Positions 8,416-15,333 of a DNA stretch of 64,000 nt are shown one piece after another. Origin of the DNA: JABCPE02 sp963530295 (GTDB taxonomy: Bacteria > Bacteroidota > Bacteroidia > Flavobacteriales > Weeksellaceae); contig CAUSCF010000007.1 in assembly GCA_963530295.1 (NCBI GenBank), positions 1 through 64,000 of the forward strand, given 5' to 3'. The notes under the pieces were generated by a model. It worked only from the letters and a program-made list of their open reading frames with translations, was not told the origin of the DNA and searched no databases. The position numbers and the translations under genes were made by a program. Position 1 is the stretch's first letter, and the number at the start of each line of letters is the position of its first letter.

Positions 8416-8558
8416 AATAGGCTTAAAACATTTACTTATCCTGTCTTTGAGGAGGTCGAATTCCTAACCCACAAGTAAAGCAATGTTTAAGCCTATCAGC
8501 CTAAACACTTCGCTAAACTCTTTGTGTGGGTATTTGAACTTTCGACCTTTCAAAGACA
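8416..8558. other. structured intergenic region with pseudoknot potential
   Basis: Three nested and crossing complementary pairs lie in 143 bp. A: 8416-8437 with 8473-8496 (AGGCTTAAA against TTTAAGCCT, AGTAAA against TTTACT). B: 8443-8460 with 8541-8558 (TGTCTTTGA against TCAAAGACA, GGTCGAA against TTCGACC). C: 8468-8473 with 8525-8530 (CCCACA against TGTGGG). A crosses B and C, so all three together would form a pseudoknot, or they could be alternative folds. It lies between the VirE_N gene and the lipoprotein. An ncRNA, a leader, an origin or a recombination site are all possible. Confidence 0.55.
8445..8465. repeat. 21-bp inverted repeat, left copy
   Basis: CTTTGAGGAGGTCGAA followed by TTCCT. 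Its reverse complement recurs at 12494-12514 with 20 of 21 matches. The pair brackets the integrase, unknown, HTH and VirE_N block. This copy also forms one arm of the structured region at 8416-8558. Confidence 0.65.
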
Positions 8559-8659
8559 CAAATTAGTTTACAAAATGTATGTCGTTAATAATTTATTTTT
8601 TACTATCTTTTTCTTATAATTCCGCCTATTTTTCCCTACAAATGTAAATAAAAAAACCT

Positions 8660-9532
8660 CTACTTCAAAAATTTTTTGTATCTATATTCGAATTCTCCAA
8701 ATTTAATTTCATCATCATTATACACTTCCATAATAGACTCTATCTCTTCAACAGGAAAATCTTTTTCCACATAATTATTTATACAAAACTCTCTTATTAT
8801 TTCTTCTGGAACTCCTCCCAATTTAGAGTTTTTTACCAATAAATACACAAATCTATTTCTATTACCTTTTACATATCTTTGTTTTCTTTTTGTAAACTCT
8901 ATTATCCTCTCTATTACTTTATTATATTCTCCACCATTGCTTACTACTTTATTCTCCATCATTTTCTTCTCTTTTTTACTTATAAATATTTTTGACTCAC
9001 AATTATAATATGCTGTCTCATCATAAGAGAAAAAACATAATCTTGATACATCACAGGTCTGACTGTCAAACTTTACATTTAGTTGATTTCCATAATAATT
9101 CACTAATTCCTTATACACTTCTGTATGTCTTTCTACATCTGTATTATTCGTTTCTACAATAATTTTAAGTCCCAGACCTGATGGAGAGACAAAGGCCATT
9201 TTGGTATATTCTATTTTTTCTACCTCTTTTTTTATTCTTTCAACCTCCTCTTCATCTTTCAAATCATCAATATCCAAAACCATTACTCCATAATATTTTA
9301 TTACCCTTTCTTTTCGTCTTTTTTCATCAAAAATTGCTGATACAGTAAAACTTAATAAGTTGTTTTTCAATTCATCTGATTTATTTTTATTATTTTCTTT
9401 TAAATAATTTCTAATCTCTGTTATTTCTGATTTAAACTCCCCCTCTTTAATCGCCAAAAAAATATTCTCAAAATTTAGATATCCTACCTGTTCTTTATAA
9501 TTTTTCCAAACATCTATTTGATAATTATTCAT
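8660..9532 (-). CDS. VirE_N / BT4734-family mobile-element protein
   Basis: A 290-residue protein of the VirE N-terminal (BT4734/BF3469) type found in Bacteroidota mobilizable elements and often fused or linked to primase-helicase functions. Seen here: the KYYGVMVLDIDDL motif near residue 80, SPSGLGLKIIV near residue 115 and the SQTCDVSRLCFFSYD motif near residue 160. These form the palm-like, archaeo-eukaryotic-primase-related core. It starts 2 bp after the HTH gene, so the two form an operon. It probably acts in replication or mobilisation of the element. A helicase partner is absent. Confidence 0.75.
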   Translation of the reverse strand: MNNYQIDVWKNYKEQVGYLNFENIFLAIKEGEFKSEITEIRNYLKENNKNKSDELKNNLLSFTVSAIFDEKRRKERVIKYYGVMVLDIDDLKDEEEVERIKKEVEKIEYTKMAFVSPSGLGLKIIVETNNTDVERHTEVYKELVNYYGNQLNVKFDSQTCDVSRLCFFSYDETAYYNCESKIFISKKEKKMMENKVVSNGGEYNKVIERIIEFTKRKQRYVKGNRNRFVYLLVKNSKLGGVPEEIIREFCINNYVEKDFPVEEIESIMEVYNDDEIKFGEFEYRYKKFLK

Positions 9533-9534
9533 AA

Positions 9535-9765
9535 TTAAAACTTTTTAAATATTTGACTTCTTTTTAAAATTTCTTCTTCACTGAGGTTTTTATTTCTCCT
9601 TAAAAAATAGTTTAACTCTTCAAGTTCAAAATAAATTTTACCTCCATTAGGTCTGTACCCAATCAACTTTCCTCTATTGTACAATCTTCTTACATGTTGT
9701 TCACTCAACTTCAAATAAACAGAAGCTTCTTTCGTTGTATAGATATCATCTTCTTTCATATGCAT
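9535..9765 (-). CDS. HTH_17 excisionase-like DNA-binding protein
   Basis: A 76-residue MerR/excisionase-type winged-helix protein. The core reads YTTKEASVYLKLSEQHVRRLYNRG, followed by the wing KLIGYRPNGGKIYFELEEL. Such proteins act as recombination directionality factors or regulators in Bacteroidota integrative elements. Translation may begin at Met1 or Met3. A TACATTTG -7 box lies about 20 bp upstream, and the VirE_N gene follows 2 bp downstream. Confidence 0.8.
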   Translation of the reverse strand: MHMKEDDIYTTKEASVYLKLSEQHVRRLYNRGKLIGYRPNGGKIYFELEELNYFLRRNKNLSEEEILKRSQIFKKF

Positions 9766-9784
9766 TTTTTTAATATTTATAGGG

Positions 9785-9792
9785 CAAATGTA
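9785..9792 (-). promoter_or_regulatory. -7 box (TACATTTG) of the HTH-VirE_N operon
   Basis: On the minus strand this reads TACATTTG, matching TAnnTTTG, about 20 bp upstream of the HTH start. It follows a terminator, so this operon is transcribed separately from the integrase operon. Confidence 0.55.
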
Positions 9793-9811
9793 TATAGAGT
9801 TAAACCCCTTT

Positions 9812-9846
9812 ATAAAAAAATTAAACCCCTTTTTTAGGGGTTTAAT
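9812..9846 (-). terminator. intrinsic terminator of the integrase operon
   Basis: TTAAACCCCT (9821-9830) pairs with AGGGGTTTAA (9836-9845), followed on the minus strand by a T run. The stop codon of the 433-residue protein lies in the stem. An extra TTAAACCCC half-site sits at 9800-9808. Confidence 0.8.
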
Positions 9847-11135
9847 TCATCTATAAGTTTTTCAATTTTTGTTTTCTTCTTTTTTCTTTCCTTAAAAGCT
9901 TTTATTCTATCAAATATATCTTCTCTCTTTTTTATCATTGAACCATCATCAAATTCAAAACAACACATTATAATATCTCTGATAATATCTCTATTGTCGT
10001 ATATATAATCTCTATTCTCAATATCTGTGATATATTCTATTAAAGTTAATAATTCTGTCCAATCATAAGTTTTTTTCTCTTTATTCGTAGTTTTATATTC
10101 TATTTTCCAGATAATCTTTGATTCCAATTCTTTAACCCCTATCTTAATAGGTTGATAGTCAAAAACTTTTACAAAATTTTTAAAAGTAATATCTTCAATA
10201 TAACCTTTTTTTATCAATTTATTACATAACTCTTTTAGTATAATATCATTTTTATATATTCCTTTTCTCTTAAATGTTCTATTCCTTGATATAATAGGGT
10301 TCTCTTCTTTATCTTTTTCAATTTGAGCATTCTTCTCAAATTCTATTTTTACTTTTAATTTTTCAAGTTCTCCTTTCAGAAATTCTTTATACCGAACAAA
10401 ACCTATCACTTTTGACACTTCATAAGCAATTACTTGAAATTGAGAAATTCCCAGATAATGATCTTTCCATAACCCAAGCCAATTTACACTCTTTTTTTCT
10501 TCATACATACTTAAAAAATTAACTATCCCCTCTCTTTCCACAACATAATACTCATTCATAATATTTTCAATAGAATTTTCTGCTATCTTTATTTCAATTT
10601 CAATTTTTTTAATCTTTTCTCCATCACTCAATTTTAATCGATTATAATCATCAATCAAAGTCTGATAACTTTTATCTTTATGTTCCTCATTTACAATATT
10701 TATCCATTCTGTCAGTCTGGTTAAATACATATTTTTCTCAATATCATTCTCTGGTCGAATGAACATATAACATTTTAAAACCTTTATTCCTTTTTCAAAA
10801 TATGGATCTGATGAACTGATTTCTTTTTCTCCTAAAAAATATTCATCATTAAGTAAGCTCAATTCTTTTTCCTCAAAAAAATTGAGTTTATCTTCATATG
10901 TTTTTAGTTTCAGAAATTCTTCTAATAAAAGAAATCTTTCCTCTTCTGTATATTTTTTACCTTTTTGTCTTAACGCTTTTATTTTTTCTAAATTATCTCC
11001 TTTCGGAGCCAGGGCTTCTTCCAATCTGTTCCATCTCCTTCCCTCTTCACTATTCTCCAACCAATCTTCTCTTTCCATGTCTCTAAAATACTCCTCCTCA
11101 TTAAATTCTTCATCTTCAAAATTATTATTCAGCAT
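9834..11135 (-). CDS. 433-residue element protein of unknown function
   Basis: A large, highly charged protein. The N-terminus is acidic (FEDEEFNEEEYF), the middle is helical and Lys/Glu-rich (residues 150-290), and the C-terminal segment has the pattern KIIWKIEY...YDWTELLTLIEYI. That last pattern loosely resembles a C-terminal module seen in several Bacteroidota mobile-element proteins (RteC-like), but I would not assign the family. It starts 6 bp after the integrase stop and ends in a terminator, so it is co-expressed with the integrase. It could be a regulator or a mobilisation accessory protein. Confidence 0.75.
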   Translation of the reverse strand: MLNNNFEDEEFNEEEYFRDMEREDWLENSEEGRRWNRLEEALAPKGDNLEKIKALRQKGKKYTEEERFLLLEEFLKLKTYEDKLNFFEEKELSLLNDEYFLGEKEISSSDPYFEKGIKVLKCYMFIRPENDIEKNMYLTRLTEWINIVNEEHKDKSYQTLIDDYNRLKLSDGEKIKKIEIEIKIAENSIENIMNEYYVVEREGIVNFLSMYEEKKSVNWLGLWKDHYLGISQFQVIAYEVSKVIGFVRYKEFLKGELEKLKVKIEFEKNAQIEKDKEENPIISRNRTFKRKGIYKNDIILKELCNKLIKKGYIEDITFKNFVKVFDYQPIKIGVKELESKIIWKIEYKTTNKEKKTYDWTELLTLIEYITDIENRDYIYDNRDIIRDIIMCCFEFDDGSMIKKREDIFDRIKAFKERKKKKTKIEKLIDELNP

Positions 11136-11141
11136 TTTACA

Positions 11142-12287
11142 TTATTTTCCTACAAATATATTAGGAATTTTCGAGACTGCACTTATCTTTTTCTTATCTA
11201 TTACTTTCGCATATATTTCAGTGGTTTTCACATTCTTATGTCCCAATAATTTACTCACTGTATAAATATCTGTATCCATTGTCAATTGTAAAGTAGCAAA
11301 ACTGTGTCTCCCTGAATGAAAGGTAATATGTTTATCTATCCCTGCTTCTTTTACCCATTTATGTAATTTCTTATTATTATAAGCACTATACAGCAGTCCC
11401 TCAAATACTTTTTCCTCCTCTTTCCCTCTATTTCCCATCAGTTTTACCGCCTGTTCATTTATCGGAAGGTTCTCTACACCTTTTGTTTTCACAATAATAA
11501 ATTTCAAAGCCCAACCATTATTTTCATCATAATTCACATTTTTCCACTTCAAATTTTCTATATCTGAAAATCTTAGTCCTGTCATACAACTGAACAAAAA
11601 AGCTCTTTTCAATAGAGGATTATCACATTCTGTATTAACTAATTTCTGTATTTCTTCCAAAGTCAAATATTGTCTATTAGTCTCCTCCTCTTTTATTGTT
11701 TTTACTCTACTCATTGGATTATCTGATATCAATTTATTTCTATGAGCCTCTTTCAATGTCGCTCTTACTTTATTGAAATATGACAACGCTGTATTCTGTG
11801 ACAATCTTGTTCCTCTATCTGATATTTTCTCATTCAAAAGATAATTCTTAAACCCTTCTAAAAACTGTTCATCTACCTTAGATATAGACAATTCTCTACC
11901 ATTACAATATGTTTTCAAGTGTTTCAATGTACTTTTCCAATTTCCATAAGTCCCATTCACATCATATTTTTTCATCACCATTTGTTCAAAATACCCCAAA
12001 AATCCTATCTTTCCATTATTACTACTTACAAACCCAAACCTCCCATTTTGTATTTCCAATACTTTTTCACTCTTCACAGCTTCTGCCAATCTCATAATAT
12101 CCCTGTTGTAATCCCTCTCATTCTGATTTTTAGGTTTATCATATATCTGTAATTTCAAACTTTCGTAAGTACTTTCTTTTGTATATTCATTATAATATTT
12201 CAAGTAAAAAGTGTTCATTCTTACCCTCCCTTTTTGCTTATTACTATTACTCAACTGTCCCTTTCTCTGTCTTAAATATACTTTCAT
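11142..12287 (-). CDS. tyrosine recombinase (integrase)
   Basis: A Bacteroidota-type phage integrase of about 381 residues from the ATG at 12287 (MKVYLRQRK); an upstream ATG at 12332 would add 15 residues. An arm-binding N-domain (NGRFGF near residue 85) and a SAM-like core-binding domain precede the catalytic domain. Catalytic residues visible are Arg in TGLRFSD, HSGR in ITFHSGRHSFAT, His in LLGHKN and the nucleophile Tyr in TTEIYAKV. The set is complete, so it should be active. It probably acts at the mnmE att sites. It shares a transcript with the 433-residue protein. Confidence 0.93.
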   Translation of the reverse strand: MKVYLRQRKGQLSNSNKQKGRVRMNTFYLKYYNEYTKESTYESLKLQIYDKPKNQNERDYNRDIMRLAEAVKSEKVLEIQNGRFGFVSSNNGKIGFLGYFEQMVMKKYDVNGTYGNWKSTLKHLKTYCNGRELSISKVDEQFLEGFKNYLLNEKISDRGTRLSQNTALSYFNKVRATLKEAHRNKLISDNPMSRVKTIKEEETNRQYLTLEEIQKLVNTECDNPLLKRAFLFSCMTGLRFSDIENLKWKNVNYDENNGWALKFIIVKTKGVENLPINEQAVKLMGNRGKEEEKVFEGLLYSAYNNKKLHKWVKEAGIDKHITFHSGRHSFATLQLTMDTDIYTVSKLLGHKNVKTTEIYAKVIDKKKISAVSKIPNIFVGK

Positions 12288-12493
12288 ATCTCTATTTTTT
12301 GATGATGTAACATTCCTCCTAATCAGGGACACAAGACAACAGACAACACCTTATTCAAAAGGTATTACTACTTTTCATTTTTATATTTCCACTATTTATC
12401 ATTATTTTAAATCTCTTTTAATTTAACTTTAAACAAAAAAAATCCAAACCTAAAAAAGTTTGGACTTCCATTACTTACAAAAAGTAATAATTA

Positions 12494-12514
12494 AGGATTT
12501 CGACCTCCTCAAAG
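12494..12514. repeat. 21-bp inverted repeat, right copy
   Basis: AGGATTTCGACCTCCTCAAA plus G, the reverse complement of 8445-8465 with one mismatch. It is embedded between short hairpins, and its own flanks (ATTAAG and CTTAAT) can pair around it. Confidence 0.65.
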
Positions 12515-12589
12515 TTTAGACTGTAAATATCTTAATTTTTCACATAAAACCAACTACTTTCCGTTTTTTCCACCTCCTCTAAATCAAAA

Positions 12590-12629
12590 ATCTATAAAAA
12601 GACAACCTCTCAGTTCTCTTTTTATAGAT
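12590..12629 (-). terminator. hairpin terminator downstream of the HTH gene
   Basis: ATCTATAAAAAGA (12590-12602) pairs perfectly with TCTTTTTATAGAT (12617-12629) around a 14-nt loop, followed on the minus strand by TTTTT. It probably ends the transcript of the HTH protein at 13086-13454. Confidence 0.55.
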
Positions 12630-13085
12630 TCTTAATTCCCCCTCCCTCTAAAAACTACCTTTTTCGGGCTTTTTCTCTTTTTCTCTTATTATTTACTTCT
12701 CTTTTTGACTACTGACTACTTCTTTCTTTACTACTTCTGACCTTTTTTATCTATCGACCTTATTCTTTTATTTTTTATTTATTTTTTATTTAATTTTTAT
12801 TTAAATTTATTTGTCTATATAATATATTTTTATATTTTATAACATTATAATATAATAATATAACATATAATTTGGTATAACTTATAATTATAAGGGAATC
12901 TACTATTTTTTTAATATTCATCTATGAATTAGAATAGAAAAAGACCAAAATATTTTAATAAAAATAATAGAAAGAGTGTTGAACGATTTTTCAAACGATT
13001 TTAACTATTATTTTTTTAATCTGATGTAAATACTCATTTTTTGAATTTAATTTGCACTATCTTCAAATAAACAATGTTCTCCAAA

Positions 13086-13454
13086 TCAACACATCAAATT
13101 TTCTATCTGAGATTTTAAAATCAAATGTTTTTTACCTAATCTTATTGTTTTTAGTCTTCCCTCCTTTACAAACTTCCTGATAGTAGAATCACTCATTCCT
13201 ACCAACAAACAGACCTCAGCTATACTCAAATAGATTTTAGATTTGAGTTCCTCCATATTCATACTCTGTGATTTACTATTTTTCAAATCACTTTTGTATT
13301 CTTCTTGGGACTCCTCTATTTTCCTGATTTTTTCTCTTTTTTTATAATCTTTTGAATTACAACTATGAGAACAAAATTGAGTCTTAAATGTCTTAGCTAC
13401 AAACACTTCTCCACAATATTTACATATCCTATTTATCCTAATGTTACTACTCAT
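13086..13454 (-). CDS. HTH_17 protein with N-terminal Cys-rich knuckle
   Basis: A 122-residue protein. The N-terminus holds a probable zinc knuckle (CKYCGEVF and FCSHSCNS), then a charged linker. The C-terminal MerR/excisionase-type HTH reads LSIAEVCLLVGMSDSTIRKFVKEGRL with wing KTIRLGKKHLILKSQIE. Proteins of this layout accompany integrases in Bacteroidota mobilizable elements. It is the gene nearest the mnmE-proximal att site. A phased 10-bp repeat array lies directly upstream (13494-13540), suggesting autoregulation or control of integration. Confidence 0.85.
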   Translation of the reverse strand: MSSNIRINRICKYCGEVFVAKTFKTQFCSHSCNSKDYKKREKIRKIEESQEEYKSDLKNSKSQSMNMEELKSKIYLSIAEVCLLVGMSDSTIRKFVKEGRLKTIRLGKKHLILKSQIENLMC

Positions 13455-13480
13455 TTTACACTTTCCGTTTTATTGTATGT

Positions 13481-13549
13481 TAATAATTTCTCCCAGTAAT
13501 TAACAGTATTTACCATTATTTAGCAGTATTTGTCAGTAATAATTTCTCC
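13481..13549. promoter_or_regulatory. phased heptamer array between 13-bp direct repeats
   Basis: Five heptamers start exactly 10 bp apart: CAGTAAT (13494), CAGTATT (13504), CATTATT (13514), CAGTATT (13524) and CAGTAAT (13534). They are bracketed by two copies of TAATAATTTCTCC (13481-13493 and 13537-13549). One-turn phasing upstream of an HTH gene suggests an operator or an iteron-like site. Confidence 0.65.
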
Positions 13550-13562
13550 ATCGTCACCCTAA

Positions 13563-13656
13563 AAGTCTCAAAAAACTCACTTGGAGACAACACTGTAACC
13601 CAAATCGCACCCTAAAAAAGTATCAAAAAACAACAAAAAGTATCAAGAAGTATCAA
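13563..13656. repeat. four AAGTATCAA motifs, probable integrase arm sites
   Basis: AAGTCTCAA at 13563-13571 and AAGTATCAA at 13618-13626, 13638-13646 and 13648-13656, all in one orientation. The first two lie inside a longer imperfect repeat beginning CACCCTAAAA (13555 and 13608). They sit 80-175 bp from the att core; a related AAGTATCAC lies at 7124-7132 inside the other end. Confidence 0.55.
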
Positions 13657-13736
13657 AAATTTTAATGATAATTCATTGTAAAATAGTATTTTATAAAAAC
13701 AAAAACCTCATTATCAATCCTTTGTAAAAACAGAGA

Positions 13737-13754
13737 TTATTTACCAATACAGAA
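13737..13754. repeat. mnmE-proximal attachment site, 18-bp direct repeat
   Basis: TTATTTACCAATACAGAA, the last five codons and stop of mnmE on the minus strand (FCIGK). It is the partner of 7038-7055. Insertion here leaves a complete mnmE because the element supplies the gene's terminal codons. Confidence 0.75.
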
Positions 13755-15137
13755 CTTACTGAAAATGTTTCCTAAAACCTCATCATTGGTAAATTCCCCA
13801 GAAATTTCCCCAAGGTGTTCCAGAGCTGTGCGCAGTTCATACGCCAGAAGTTCTGTATGAATACCAGAAACCACCGCTTCTTCTACTCTCTCCACGGAAT
13901 CCAGCGATTTTCTAAGGGCTTCATAGTGGCGCTGATTGGTAATTACCACTGCATTTTCGCTGCCTTTCAGAGTTTCCACAAAACTGGACAATTCCGCTTT
14001 GAGTAGTTCTATATTGATATTTTCCCGAGCCGAAATCCCCAGAATAGTATCCGTATAATCAGGGACAAGCTCGCGCTTCAGTGTTTGGTCTATTTCTGGA
14101 AGATTTTCAGCTAAAACTCCCTTGTTTTGGTCTATTTTATTATGAAGAAGCATCACTTTCAGGTCTGGGCGGTAGAATTCTTTTATAAAGCTGATGATTT
14201 CCTCCGCACTGCTGTCCTGCTCATCATAGAGATAAAGCAGCACCTTTGCCAATGCTATTTTTTCTTTGGCTTTCTTCACGCCTATTTCCTCTATCGTATC
14301 GGAAGTTTCGCGGATTCCTGCCGTGTCGATGAAACGAAATGCCGTGCCTTTTATATGCAGAACCTCCTCTATCGTGTCACGAGTAGTCCCTGCTATGTCG
14401 CTCACTATCGCTCTTTCCTCTTTCAAAAGTGCGTTCAGCAGAGTAGATTTCCCTGCGTTAGGTTTTCCGATTATCGCCACATTGATGCCGTTTTTCACTG
14501 CATTTCCATACTGAAAACTATCAATAAGACTACCCAACTTGGTTTTAAGATTAGCGATAAGCCCCATCAATGCTGAGCGGTCAGCAAACTCCACATCTTC
14601 TTCAGCAAAATCAAGTTCCAGTTCGATGAGCGAAGTAAAATTCAGTAAATCGCCTCTCAGCACGGTTATTTCCTTGGAAATTCCGCCTTTCAGCTGCTCA
14701 AGAGCAGCCTTTCGCGAAGCCTCATTTTCAGAAGCAATAAGGTCAGCAATGGATTCCGCCTGAGAAAGGTCTATACGCCCATTCATAAAGGCTCTCATGG
14801 TAAACTCCCCTGCTTTGGCGGTTCTCGCGCCGTTTTTCAGCAGAGCTTCCAAGATTTTTTTAGCAATATGCGGCGAACCATGAAAAGAAATTTCCACCGA
14901 ATTTTCAGCCGTAAAAGTCCTCGGTGCATGGAACACAGAGACCATCACCTCATCTATTATTTCTTCTTTGTCTTTTATAAAACCATAATGCACCGTGTGA
15001 GTCGGCACCTTTTCCAAATTTTTCCCTTCAAAAATTCTATTGACCACCGCCAGAGCATCCTGCCCCGAAATGCGGATAATGCCTATCGCTCCCACCCCAT
15101 CGGCAGTCGCAAGGGCGCATATCGTATCTTGATTCAT
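13737..15137 (-). CDS. mnmE: tRNA uridine-5-carboxymethylaminomethyl GTPase MnmE
   Basis: A 466-residue GTPase that, with MnmG, modifies the wobble uridine of several tRNAs. The folate-binding N-domain is at residues 1-120. The G domain is inserted in a helical domain, with a P-loop GKPNAGKS at 224-231, G2/G3 motifs DIAGTTRD and DTAG (about 247-274), and the C-terminal FCIGK whose Cys is catalytically required in the family. Full length. Its last codons double as the attachment site of the downstream element. A -7 box lies only 6 bp from the ATG, so the mRNA may be leaderless. Confidence 0.98.
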   Translation of the reverse strand: MNQDTICALATADGVGAIGIIRISGQDALAVVNRIFEGKNLEKVPTHTVHYGFIKDKEEIIDEVMVSVFHAPRTFTAENSVEISFHGSPHIAKKILEALLKNGARTAKAGEFTMRAFMNGRIDLSQAESIADLIASENEASRKAALEQLKGGISKEITVLRGDLLNFTSLIELELDFAEEDVEFADRSALMGLIANLKTKLGSLIDSFQYGNAVKNGINVAIIGKPNAGKSTLLNALLKEERAIVSDIAGTTRDTIEEVLHIKGTAFRFIDTAGIRETSDTIEEIGVKKAKEKIALAKVLLYLYDEQDSSAEEIISFIKEFYRPDLKVMLLHNKIDQNKGVLAENLPEIDQTLKRELVPDYTDTILGISARENINIELLKAELSSFVETLKGSENAVVITNQRHYEALRKSLDSVERVEEAVVSGIHTELLAYELRTALEHLGEISGEFTNDEVLGNIFSKFCIGK

Positions 15138-15142
15138 AACGG

Positions 15143-15150
15143 CAAAGATA
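15143..15150 (-). promoter_or_regulatory. -7 box of mnmE (TATCTTTG), nearly leaderless
   Basis: The minus strand reads TATCTTTG, then CCGTT, then ATG. With the usual spacing, transcription would begin at or within a base or two of the start codon. Confidence 0.55.
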
Positions 15151-15220
15151 CTATATATTTAGCGAAAAATACGAGCAGATAATCAAACCTCTTTTCTCTA
15201 AAATAAAATTTGGATTAAAA

Positions 15221-15251
15221 AAGAAATTCCCTGCCAAAACCAGCAGGGAGT
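15221..15251 (-). terminator. intrinsic terminator downstream of purB
   Basis: TTCCCTGC (15227-15234) pairs with GCAGGGAG (15243-15250), followed on the minus strand by TTTCTTTTTT. It separates purB from mnmE. Confidence 0.8.
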
Positions 15252-15333
15252 TTCCCTAAAATAGAACTTAAAAACACAAAAATTCTATTAGCATTAATTA
15301 AAAAAATTAGTAAATGAAATATCTTTATTTAGC

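Larger units (their letters stand above)
12333..13085. other. long non-coding, AT-rich stretch of the element
   Basis: About 750 bp without a credible gene. It holds two small hairpins (TCCAAAC 12443-12449 with GTTTGGA 12458-12464; ATTACTT 12470-12476 with AAGTAAT 12482-12488), the right copy of the 21-bp inverted repeat, a 13-bp hairpin (12590-12629), and an almost pure A/T tract at about 12765-12960. The tract could be a DNA-unwinding region of a replication or transfer origin. Confidence 0.45.
7038..13754. mobile_element. 6.7-kb integrative element in the 3' end of mnmE
   Basis: The element is bounded by 18-bp direct repeats that each encode the last codons of MnmE. It contains a tyrosine recombinase, two HTH_17-type proteins, a VirE_N/BT4734-like protein, a large unknown protein, a lipoprotein and two cargo-like genes. 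AAGTATCAA motifs lie inside both ends (four near 13563-13656, one near 7124), as expected for integrase arm sites. All genes run on the minus strand, like mnmE. There is no relaxase or conjugation gene, so any transfer would need help from another element. Att repeats plus an integrase make the call strong; mobility today is inferred. Confidence 0.75.

Noticed and set aside
8445..8465. CCTCCT in the inverted repeat as an anti-Shine-Dalgarno or rRNA fragment
   Set aside because: The flanking bases do not match the 16S rRNA 3' end, and no other rRNA sequence is present.
10882..11265. Plus-strand 127-codon frame across the integrase junction
   Set aside because: Shadow: Ser/Phe/Leu-rich and crossing two well-supported minus-strand genes.
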